A stretch of 64,000 nucleotides of DNA, taken from contig NC_019757.1 in assembly GCF_000317535.1 (NCBI RefSeq), positions 3,178,501-3,242,500 on the forward strand. The letters run 5' to 3'. Positions 24,547 through 32,701 of this stretch are shown in pieces (positions within the stretch are counted from its first letter, which is position 1; each line of letters starts with the position of its first letter). This stretch comes from Cylindrospermum stagnale PCC 7417 (lineage in GTDB: Bacteria; Cyanobacteriota; Cyanobacteriia; Cyanobacteriales; Nostocaceae). The notes under the pieces are model-generated. The model was not told the DNA's origin. It made no database searches and saw only the letters and a program-made list of their open reading frames with translations. The position numbers were made by a program, and so were the translations under genes.

Positions 24547-27009
24547 ATGTCAACTCAAACAGCAAAATTCACTCTTTACAACTTAGCTGGTAAAGAGAAA
24601 GCTTACTATTTAGTAGACAGAGTTAATCTAGAAATCAAACCTGATGCTATCCCCAAAAAATCAGTAACTCATAGTATCATTATCATCGACCGTTCTGGCT
24701 CAATGTCTGGTGATATCGACGCTTTAAAAGACACGCTAATTAAACTTTTGACTTTAGATGAATATAGCAACTCTCAGTTAGCTATTTCTCTAATATCTTA
24801 TTCTTCTCAGGGTGATGTTACTTGTCATTTCCAACGCATACCAATTCAAGAAGTGATGAGTCGAAATTCACCGTACTTGGAAGAAATACAAAAAATTCGC
24901 GCCAGCTATCTTACCTGCATTTCTCAGTCATTACAATTAGCTAAAACCCTAATTAAAGCTGGTGAATTGACAGCGATTACTTTGCACAGTGACGGTTATG
25001 CTAATGATAGCAGCCCAACTACAGAAGCAAAAGCTTTAGATGCGATATGTAACGAACTCAAACACCTAGATGTTTTTGTCAATACTATCGCCTATTCACC
25101 TTATTCTGATTTTAAATTATTGGCTAAAATTGCCAATAATGTCTCTGGTAGCTGTGTGCAAGCTGGAAACATCAAAGAAGTATATGATGCCATTTACAGC
25201 ACTGCAAACTTATTAAGTGAAGCAGTAGGAATATCAATCGAAGAATCCTTAGGTAGTGATTACAGTTATCAGGTGTTTTTTTCCCAAACTGCAAAGAAAA
25301 TTTACGGTACAAGTCACACGCTCAAGATTTTGGGTTTGAAACCAGAAGATGAAGGGATTATCTATAAATATAAGCAAGTCACAAAAGATGCTTATGAACA
25401 ACTTCAAGATATCCCAGTGATGCAGAATCATGAATCAGTTTATGCTTTTGCTAAAGCAAATTTAGCTGAAGGAAATTTGAATACTGCTAAGTATGCCCTA
25501 GCGAGTACATTTAACGCCACATTAACAGAAAAACACGCTAAAGCGCTTACCAATCGAGATATTTCTAGCTTGGCTCAAGATATTGATGTAGTTTTATTTT
25601 ACCCCCATGTTCTAGAAAAGCAGGAAATACTTGATGGAGTAAAAGTTAACAATAAAATTTCTTTACTCGAACTCATGCAAATTTTTGCGGAACATCGTCA
25701 AAGCATCATTGTCAACATCAAAAATCTGCAAGATAACTATCAAAGAAAAGGTGTCAAGCGGGTGAAAGGTGTACGAGATGAAAATGGCGAACTTGTCAAG
25801 CCTTGGTTACAAACAGAAAATATCGTTCAAGGCGATTATGTGGAAATGGGCGTGTTTGAAATTAATCACAACACCGCCACTATCAATATGCTTGTTAACC
25901 GCAAAGTCAAGCTTGTCAAAGCTGAAGACAAAACCCCCATTGTTGAAGTTGCAGGTTTGTTGGTAAATGACTTAGCTACTTTTAATAATTACACCATTGT
26001 CAGTGATGGTGAAATAAATGTCAAATCTCTGCAAGTTAAAATCAGCAATAAAAAAGCCTTTGATTTATTGAAAGACAAAGGTGTTATCGATGCTGAAAAA
26101 TTTGATTTTCATGCTGAATACACCATCCAGTTAGACAACTTACCTTTAGTACCCTTTGATGGAAGTTACAGCAGCATTGATGGTTTATTCACTCAACTAG
26201 CAGAAATCAAAGTTGTCTCTAGTATTATTTCTGCTTACTTGCATGATGAATCAGATGTGTTTATCTCAGAACAATTAGATGAGTTGAAAAAACATTACTT
26301 ATCTAAAAATCTGTACCTCAATTTTCCCTCAACCAACGATTACAGAGACATCAAGGAAGCTATAAATAACGGGATAATCGACTCCCGCGTTAGCTATAAA
26401 ATCGATATTGGTAGTCAAGACATCCTCAACCTCAGCAAGCTTTATTCTGCTAATAAATTCTTAGAAAGAAGATATGAAGCTTATCATAAAGAAACTGGGG
26501 AGATTTTTACCAGTCCTAGCTGTGAAATGGCACTTAATGAAAATATAGCTTTTAGACCAAAATCAATTTCGGCGCGGATGAAGATTACCAAGGTTGATGA
26601 GTTGATGAAACCAATTTTTGATGACCTTCTCGGACTAGAGCAAAATCACCGAGGCGCAGAAATTCTGAGCAAAGTTGGTGCTGATATTTTGGTGCTAGTA
26701 TTGCAAGCTAAACACGCTGGTAAAAGTGTCAGCAATGAGGAAGTTATTGCTGCAATGACAGCAGCTAATAGTAAATTAGAGCAATATGCTGAGAAAATTT
26801 ACCAGGAAAAGATTTCTCCTTTAGTATTTTACATTGGTGCTACGGGACTGTTACCAGATGAAATTTCAGCTAAAGCCATGACTGCTGAAGAAATTTCTTC
26901 TAAATTCCCCAATTTACAGTTTTCTAAACATGAGCAGGAAGGCACATTTTTTGTAGTCGGTGATAGCATTATCAGCGTCTATGCTCAGAATGAATATTAC
27001 AGCAAATAG
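24547..27009 (+). CDS. Large von Willebrand factor A (VWA) domain protein
   Basis: The 820-residue cytosolic protein has a VWA domain in residues 40-225. The metal-ion-dependent adhesion site is visible as DRSGSMS (D48, S50, S52), followed by a threonine in the YLTCISQSL segment and the aspartate of LHSDGYAND. VWA domains bind a metal and a partner protein and often serve in chaperone or signalling pairs with AAA+ ATPases. The remaining 590 residues are mixed alpha/beta without a family I recognise, including a KRVKGVRDENGELVKPWLQ segment. There is no signal peptide or membrane helix. No AAA+ partner is adjacent. Confidence 0.8.
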   Translation: MSTQTAKFTLYNLAGKEKAYYLVDRVNLEIKPDAIPKKSVTHSIIIIDRSGSMSGDIDALKDTLIKLLTLDEYSNSQLAISLISYSSQGDVTCHFQRIPIQEVMSRNSPYLEEIQKIRASYLTCISQSLQLAKTLIKAGELTAITLHSDGYANDSSPTTEAKALDAICNELKHLDVFVNTIAYSPYSDFKLLAKIANNVSGSCVQAGNIKEVYDAIYSTANLLSEAVGISIEESLGSDYSYQVFFSQTAKKIYGTSHTLKILGLKPEDEGIIYKYKQVTKDAYEQLQDIPVMQNHESVYAFAKANLAEGNLNTAKYALASTFNATLTEKHAKALTNRDISSLAQDIDVVLFYPHVLEKQEILDGVKVNNKISLLELMQIFAEHRQSIIVNIKNLQDNYQRKGVKRVKGVRDENGELVKPWLQTENIVQGDYVEMGVFEINHNTATINMLVNRKVKLVKAEDKTPIVEVAGLLVNDLATFNNYTIVSDGEINVKSLQVKISNKKAFDLLKDKGVIDAEKFDFHAEYTIQLDNLPLVPFDGSYSSIDGLFTQLAEIKVVSSIISAYLHDESDVFISEQLDELKKHYLSKNLYLNFPSTNDYRDIKEAINNGIIDSRVSYKIDIGSQDILNLSKLYSANKFLERRYEAYHKETGEIFTSPSCEMALNENIAFRPKSISARMKITKVDELMKPIFDDLLGLEQNHRGAEILSKVGADILVLVLQAKHAGKSVSNEEVIAAMTAANSKLEQYAEKIYQEKISPLVFYIGATGLLPDEISAKAMTAEEISSKFPNLQFSKHEQEGTFFVVGDSIISVYAQNEYYSK

Positions 27010-27233
27010 GTGACGCGTAGCAGAACTAGGGTGAGGTTTTGTTTCCTCTGTTCGATAAACCATAAAAGTGTAGGGTGTGTTATGGCTTCCGTAACGCACC
27101 GACAACCGAAAATAGTGCTGTACTTTCTACGATAAAACCGAGTACAAAGGTTTTATATTTAATTCAACCCGCTTACTTCTTGGTGTATTTTGCTCACAGG
27201 GTAACTGTATTCAATCAGACACCCTGTTTTTTT

Positions 27234-28307
27234 TCACATTACCCATTTAGTATGGTCTAAACTCCAGTGGCTGATTTCTTGTTGTATAACTTTGCTCAGT
27301 TCTCTTGCTTGCTGGATATGCATGGCATCTAAAACTGTCTGTTTCAACAACAACTCTAGCTTTCTTGCTTGTTGGGATGCATTCACCAAACCAAAAATTC
27401 CCAAAGCTCCAGCTAATTTATGAGCAATTTCCTCGGCTTGATGTTGTACTTCTAGATCAGATTTTGTCGAGGACAAAATAGTTATAATTTGTGCTAATTT
27501 ACTGGCTTGTTCTGCATACTGAGTCTGAAATTTTTCCCATATTCCTGAGGTAATAGTCTGGGCTTTTTGTTTGGCATCATCTTTAATATTTAGAGCGCTT
27601 GACTGTGTAGGAAGTGAGCAGTGACAAGATTCGCTGGGACTGTTTAAACGATATCCCAATCCATACACGGTTTCAATTGGATCTTTTGCTCCCACAGCTT
27701 TTAACTTTTGACGTAAACTCTTAATATGAGTACTGACAGTGCCTTCACTGGGAGATTCAGCAAAATCCCAAAGCCGGTCTAAAATAGCTTGACGACTAAA
27801 TATCCGTTTAGGGTTAAGTAAAAATAATTCCAATAACCAATACTCTTTGGGTGTGAGATGTAAAAGTTGATTGCCATAAGTTACCCTGGCATTTACTGAA
27901 TCAAAGTGGATATTTTCCCAAATTATTTCCTGAGGATTGAGATATTTACCCCGGCGTAATAAGGCATTAACTCTTGCTAGTAATTCTTCTAAATTAAAGG
28001 GTTTTGTAACGTAATCATCTGCTCCCGCCTCAAGTCCGATAATTTTTTCTGTTATTTTATCTTTAGCAGTAAGTAACAAAATTGGAGTTTCGTAGCCTTG
28101 CTTTCGCAACTGCTTACATAGACTAATTCCATCTATTTTAGGAATTACAATATCTAATATTACCAAGTCATACTCAAACTGTTCTATCAATTCTAAGGCC
28201 ATCTGTCCATCGCTAGCTAAACTGACTTGATATTGATGGGCAGTTAATATATTGGCAAGTATCTCACGGGTAATACTGTCATCTTCTACTAATAATATTT
28301 TCACCAC
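27234..28307 (-). CDS. Response regulator: REC, OmpR-type winged helix, Hpt domain
   Basis: The order is a receiver (residues 1-120; phospho-acceptor D52 in ILDIVIPKIDG, K103 region KPFNLEELLARV), an OmpR/PhoB winged helix (125-225; LTPKEYWLLELF and VSTHIKSLRQKL), a linker and a histidine phosphotransfer domain (about 260-345) with AHKLAGALGIFG, H296 being the likely phospho-histidine. A DNA-binding regulator that also carries Hpt can both receive phosphate and pass it on. It is divergent from the REC-kaiC-like genes across 585 bp, so it is a candidate output or phosphate-sharing partner of that locus. Target genes are unknown. Confidence 0.88.
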   Translation of the reverse strand: MVKILLVEDDSITREILANILTAHQYQVSLASDGQMALELIEQFEYDLVILDIVIPKIDGISLCKQLRKQGYETPILLLTAKDKITEKIIGLEAGADDYVTKPFNLEELLARVNALLRRGKYLNPQEIIWENIHFDSVNARVTYGNQLLHLTPKEYWLLELFLLNPKRIFSRQAILDRLWDFAESPSEGTVSTHIKSLRQKLKAVGAKDPIETVYGLGYRLNSPSESCHCSLPTQSSALNIKDDAKQKAQTITSGIWEKFQTQYAEQASKLAQIITILSSTKSDLEVQHQAEEIAHKLAGALGIFGLVNASQQARKLELLLKQTVLDAMHIQQARELSKVIQQEISHWSLDHTKWVM

Positions 28308-28892
28308 CTTTTTGGCTCCTATATGTTGATTTTGCCCTTATTTAAGGTAATTTGTTGTTTTTTGGTTGATAGTAAAAGTATTAAAGCCCAACAGTACAAC
28401 AGGATGAGCAAGACTATAAATCTATTTTACACAATACTTTTAAGTAAGGTTTTGTATAATAACCAGGCATCTTGCATCAGGACTAGAAAGTGCAAATATT
28501 GTGAATGAATGAGCTTAAAACTCTTATTTTTATGCCCAAAAAGATGTATTTCTGATTTTTTTGAGAAAAAGCTAGAAGATGTAAGCCTCTAATTAGCAAC
28601 TATTGCCACTAGCAACACATCAAAGAAGCACATCTAACTAAACTATTCTCTGTTATCTGTTTTATGGATAAAGTCGGGCTTATTAGTAAATTTAAATACT
28701 AAGATAAAAAAATCATTCTATAGCAATACACTTCAGAGTAAGCTTTGTTGTCTCACAGCCCTCACTTGAATAAATAAATTTACTGAACAAAACTGTATTA
28801 AATCTAGAGTAATTAAAGTTTTGCCATCTTCAAAAAATCTTCAAAACTATTGTGTAATCTCAAAAATAGTTGAGGTAGGTTGAAATAGATAT
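28308..28892. other. 585-bp divergent intergenic region
   Basis: The stretch is A/T-rich and lies between the divergent regulator and the first REC gene, so it must hold both promoters. I see no gene and no operator that I can defend. Confidence 0.4.
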
Positions 28893-29315
28893 ATGAACAG
28901 TAAGTTACAATCCTGCACCCCTGACACAATAGTAAAGAAAAAAGTTTTGGTGATTGATGATAACCCTGATATCCGGACGTTGGTGCAGTATTCTTTAGAA
29001 GATATAGGTGGTTGGGATGTAGTGACTGCCAGTTCAGGATACGAAGGGTTAGCAAAAGTCATGGCAGAAAAGCCAGATGCAATTATTCTTGATGGGATAA
29101 TGCCGGAGATGGGTAGTCTAGCGTTTTTAAAAGAACTGAGAACTAGTCCAGACTTCCAGTTTTTACCAGTAGTTTTAGTGACAGGCTGTACAAAGTTAAC
29201 TGAACATATACTGTGTTCAAATTTAGATGTGGTGGGAGCAATTATTAAACCCTTCAATCCCATGCTTCTCTCGGAACAAGTCGCTAAACTTCTCGGTTGG
29301 ACAATAGAAGCCTAG
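28893..29315 (+). CDS. Stand-alone receiver (REC) protein upstream of the KaiC-like gene
   Basis: The 140-residue protein is a single CheY-like receiver. The acidic pair is in VLVIDDNPD, the phospho-acceptor is D67 (IILDGIMPEM), the switch threonine is T97 (VVLVTG) and the lysine is K119 (IIKPFNP). There is no output domain, so it must act by binding a partner or as a phosphate sink. It resembles the REC protein at 35299 in its EDI(G/A)GW(D/E)V helix and GW end, so the two are sister proteins bracketing the Kai-like genes. It starts 182 bp before the KaiC-like gene in the same direction. Confidence 0.92.
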   Translation: MNSKLQSCTPDTIVKKKVLVIDDNPDIRTLVQYSLEDIGGWDVVTASSGYEGLAKVMAEKPDAIILDGIMPEMGSLAFLKELRTSPDFQFLPVVLVTGCTKLTEHILCSNLDVVGAIIKPFNPMLLSEQVAKLLGWTIEA

Positions 29316-29497
29316 GATTGTCAATCCTCACAAAATCTTCAAATTTTAGATTTACAATTTTCAGCAAAACTCAGATATCAGTTGGGCTGCCGTTTGAGAA
29401 ATTTTTGAATTAAGTATTAGTATTGTATGTAAAAGGAAATTAGAAAGCGATGATGGGAAGACAAAAGTAGCATATTTCCCCTACATGAGTATAGGTT

Positions 29498-31204
29498 ATG
29501 GTTAAACAAGATACATCTGCAACAGGTCAAAAAAATTATCTTCCTAAGTGTCCAACTGGCATTCAAGGTTTAGATAAAATTACAGATGGAGGACTACCAT
29601 TAGGTCGTCCAACATTAGTTTGTGGTGCTGCGGGTTGTGGCAAAACCTTAATGGGGATCGAGTTTTTGGTACGAGGTGCAACCGAGTATGCAGAACCAGG
29701 AGCATTCATTTGTTTTGAAGAAACCCCAGAAGAAATAGTGCAAAATGTTACTTCTCTGGGGTGGGATTTAGAGCAGCTAATACAGGAAAAAAAATTAGCT
29801 ATTGAACACATCTACATTGAACCCCAAGAAATTCAAGAAGCAGGTAATTATGATTTAGAAGCGTTATTTATTCGCATTGGTATGCTTGTAGATTCAGTAG
29901 ATGCCAAAAGAATAGTACTAGATACCATCGAAGTGTTATTTGTCGGTTTAAGCAACGCTGCTATTGTCCGCGCTGAGTTACGTCGTCTATTTCGCTGGCT
30001 TAAACAAAAAGGCTTAACTGCTATTATCACTGGAGAACGGGGTGACAACACCTTGACACGGCAAGGTTTAGAGGAATACGTTTCTGACTGTGTAATTAGG
30101 CTAGATCAACGAACTAATGAGGAGCTAGCAATACGACGACTGCAAATTATTAAATATCGAGGTTCTCAACATGGTTCTAACGAGTATCCCTTCTTAATTA
30201 CTGATGATGGCATTTCCGTTTTGCCCATTACCTCCGTTGGCTTAGACCATGTAGTCTCAACAGAACGTATTTCCTCCGGTATCCCTCGTTTAGATGCGAT
30301 GTTGAGTGGAAATGGATACTTCCGGGGTAGCAGTATTCTTCTTACTGGTACAGCTGGCACAGGTAAAACTACTATAGCTTGCCATTTTGCTGCTGAAACT
30401 TGCCGTCAAGGAGAAAGGTGTTTGTATCTAGCATCAGAAGAAGCACCACAACAAATTATCAGGAATATGCAGTCTGTTGGCTTAGATTTAGAACCATATT
30501 TACAGCAGGGGTTGCTCAATTTTCAGGCTGTCCGTCCCACCGAGTATGGGTTAGAAACACACCTAGTGAATTTACATCACCTCATACAGAAATTTAACCC
30601 CTCTACCGTGGTTATTGATCCTATAAGCAACCTCACCTCAAGCGGTAATCTCAATCAAACCAAGATGTTCTTTATCCGATTGGTTGATTTTCTCAAATCC
30701 CAACAAATTACAGTGTTGCTCAATAACCTAACTGCTGGGGGTGGCCCATTTGAGCAGACGGAAATGGGAATTTCTTCCCTCATGGATACTTGGATAGAAG
30801 TCCGCATGCTAGAAAGCAACGGGGAACGTAGCCGACTTTTGTATGTTCTCAAATCTCGTGGTATGGAACACTCTAACCAAGTGCGGGAATTTTTACTGAC
30901 TAAACAAGGTATTCAACTGTTAGATGTGTATTTAGGACAAGGAACTGTCTTAACTGGTAGTGCTAGAATTATTCAAGAAGCACAAGAAAAATTAGCAGCC
31001 AGTCAACACCGACTGTTGTTAAAGCAAAAGAAACGAGAATTGGAACGCAAACAAATGGTAGTTTGCTCCCAAATTTCTACATTAGAGGCAGAATTGGCAG
31101 CGCAACAAGAAGAACTCTGCATTCTCACAGAACAAGAAGCTCTTAATCAAAGCAATTTAAAGGAATATAGCCAGATACTAGCTCAATTAAGAAAAGCAGA
31201 TTAG
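29498..31204 (+). CDS. kaiC: KaiC-like double-domain RecA-fold ATPase/autokinase with C-terminal coiled coil
   Basis: KaiC is the hexameric clock ATPase and autokinase. Both lobes are intact: CI has GAAGCGKT (43-50), catalytic EE (74-75) and Walker B aspartate D142; CII has GTAGTGKT (284-291), EE (314-315) and D374. The phosphorylation segment aligns with canonical T426-S431-T432 as T421, S426, S427 (QTEMGISSLMD), so the threonine of the pair is a serine. GERSR and SRGMEH after it also match KaiC. After about residue 495 the usual KaiA-binding tail is replaced by a coiled coil (LAASQHRLLLKQKKRELE onwards). It is therefore a KaiA-independent paralogue. No kaiA is in the window; kaiB homologues follow 801 bp downstream. 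Confidence 0.93.
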   Translation: MVKQDTSATGQKNYLPKCPTGIQGLDKITDGGLPLGRPTLVCGAAGCGKTLMGIEFLVRGATEYAEPGAFICFEETPEEIVQNVTSLGWDLEQLIQEKKLAIEHIYIEPQEIQEAGNYDLEALFIRIGMLVDSVDAKRIVLDTIEVLFVGLSNAAIVRAELRRLFRWLKQKGLTAIITGERGDNTLTRQGLEEYVSDCVIRLDQRTNEELAIRRLQIIKYRGSQHGSNEYPFLITDDGISVLPITSVGLDHVVSTERISSGIPRLDAMLSGNGYFRGSSILLTGTAGTGKTTIACHFAAETCRQGERCLYLASEEAPQQIIRNMQSVGLDLEPYLQQGLLNFQAVRPTEYGLETHLVNLHHLIQKFNPSTVVIDPISNLTSSGNLNQTKMFFIRLVDFLKSQQITVLLNNLTAGGGPFEQTEMGISSLMDTWIEVRMLESNGERSRLLYVLKSRGMEHSNQVREFLLTKQGIQLLDVYLGQGTVLTGSARIIQEAQEKLAASQHRLLLKQKKRELERKQMVVCSQISTLEAELAAQQEELCILTEQEALNQSNLKEYSQILAQLRKAD

Positions 31205-32005
31205 CCTTGTTTTGCCACTTTCGTTCAAGAAAAAATCTGACATTCTAGTTTACCACTAGTTTCAACTTTTTTGGAGAAAAAGAAAGTTTATCTTCAGTTT
31301 GGTTGTAGTTTGCTTAGTGTAGGGAATGAAGTGAAATTCAACTATCCCTGTTCTGCCACTCTCCGAAAACATTTGCCATTTCTGAATTCTAGAGCTTTTA
31401 TCTACCAAGCGATTGCACAATCTCTTTCTAATAATAAATACAACACCCATTTTTTTCTAATAGGATAGGTTGGATTGATTGGTTGATAAGGCTTTCAGAG
31501 ATTGCCCTCCCGGAAAGTGACAAAAGAGGGCTATAGAATTGCTGTTTGATTTTTGAAAAAATTACCTACACGTCTACCTCCCTTCTTTGCTTGTTAAGAG
31601 CCTCTATGAGTAAGTATGGCTACGCCATGCAAGCTATCATCAATCAAATCAGATTCCGATAATTCACTGGTAATGTTGGGTTTAGTTCCTCAAATGCCAC
31701 TGCACTCCAAGGTGATAACCCCCGCAGGTGAGTGGCTCTCCAACCTACATCTGAATCCTATTAGTTTAGAGTCTCTAAGTAAGTATGCAAAAAGAAATCA
31801 AACCTATATTAAGTAAAGTAACAAATGTTTAAATTAGCTCGTAGTCAGGGCTTTAGCCCTCTCTATCTCCTGTGATCGACGCTACGCAGTAAGCGCAGCT
31901 ATGCCCCCTTTCTCTTTACAAAGTAGGGCTGAGAGCCGCTTACTACAAACCTTTAATTATTTAGGATTGCTCTATTAGTTTTAGCAAATTTTAGGAGATT
32001 GTGTT
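31205..32005. other. 801-bp gap between the kaiC-like and kaiB-like genes
   Basis: Two short open frames (31271-31468 and 31616-31816) show no recognisable motif or ribosome binding site. The segment 31841-31950 contains AGGGCTTTAGCCCT and related inverted repeats of a dispersed family. The gap probably holds the promoter of the kaiB operon, but I cannot point to its boxes. Confidence 0.45.
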
Positions 32006-32314
32006 GTGGAAGAACTTAATCACTCAGAGGAATTAGTTTTCTGGAAATTACGGCTTTATGTTGCTGGACAAACACCTAAATCGGTGACAGCATTTGCCAA
32101 TTTAACAAAAATATGTGAGCAAAATCTTCACGGCAAATATCAAATTGAAGTAGTTGATCTACTTCTACAACCTCATCTGGCCCGAGAAAATCAAATCTTT
32201 GCTATTCCTACTTTAATCCGACAGCTACCTGTTCCTATCAGGCAAATAATAGGGGATCTATCAAATCAAGAGAAAGTGTTGTTGGGTTTAGAAATCAAGC
32301 CTGTTAATTACTAA
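32006..32314 (+). CDS. kaiB: KaiB homologue 1
   Basis: The 102 residues align end to end with Kai[13 protein letters not shown] (canonical LKLYVAGNTPNS), [32 protein letters not shown] and EKVLLGLE. KaiB is a thioredoxin-like protein that changes fold to bind the CI ring of KaiC. The loop prolines are kept; the aspartate of the GLD motif, one of the residues known to influence fold switching, is glutamate. It starts at GTG with AGGAG (31992-31996) well placed. The gene leads a compact run kaiB1-kaiB2-kinase-REC, with a 20-bp gap to kaiB2, so it is probably the first gene of an operon. Confidence 0.93.
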   Translation: MEELNHSEELVFWKLRLYVAGQTPKSVTAFANLTKICEQNLHGKYQIEVVDLLLQPHLARENQIFAIPTLIRQLPVPIRQIIGDLSNQEKVLLGLEIKPVNY

Positions 32315-32334
32315 TAAATTAGAGGTAAAAGTAG

Positions 32335-32697
32335 ATGAATAATGAAAATGAACAAGACAATCCTGAAGATGTGAGTTCTGAATTTAAAAAGCTAATGACA
32401 AAGGCAGAAAATCCAGTTTTTTGTTTACGCCTTTATGTGGCTGGTGCTAATTTTCATTCTCTTGCTGCTTTAAAAAATATTAAGAATATCTGTGAAGAAT
32501 ATTTACCCAGACAGTATAGTCTGGAAGTAATTGATATTTATCAACAACCGGGATTAATTATTGTAGACAATTTAGTGGCTGTTCCGACATTAGTGAAAGA
32601 ATTACCTCTTCCCATCAAAAAATTGATTGGTGATTTATCCAATACACCCAAAGTGCTTTTAGGTTTAAATATTGTGTCAGATAGCAAGGGAAATTAA
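32335..32697 (+). CDS. kaiB: KaiB homologue 2, divergent
   Basis: The 120-residue protein has a 26-residue acidic extension and then a KaiB core: [44 protein letters not shown] and KVLLGLN. Compared with KaiB1, the TP of the thioredoxin-like turn (GQTPKS) is NF, and the residue after GL is asparagine where canonical KaiB has aspartate. It is therefore likely to differ in fold switching or binding partner rather than being a spare copy. A clear ribosome site (AGAGG) precedes ATG 32335. The stop is 4 bp before the kinase start, so translation is probably coupled. Confidence 0.9.
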   Translation: MNNENEQDNPEDVSSEFKKLMTKAENPVFCLRLYVAGANFHSLAALKNIKNICEEYLPRQYSLEVIDIYQQPGLIIVDNLVAVPTLVKELPLPIKKLIGDLSNTPKVLLGLNIVSDSKGN

Positions 32698-32701
32698 AAA
32701 A

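Noticed and set aside
31271-31816. Two short frames between the kaiC-like and kaiB-like genes
   Set aside because: No ribosome site, no family pattern and odd codon use. A KaiA-like domain was looked for and not seen.
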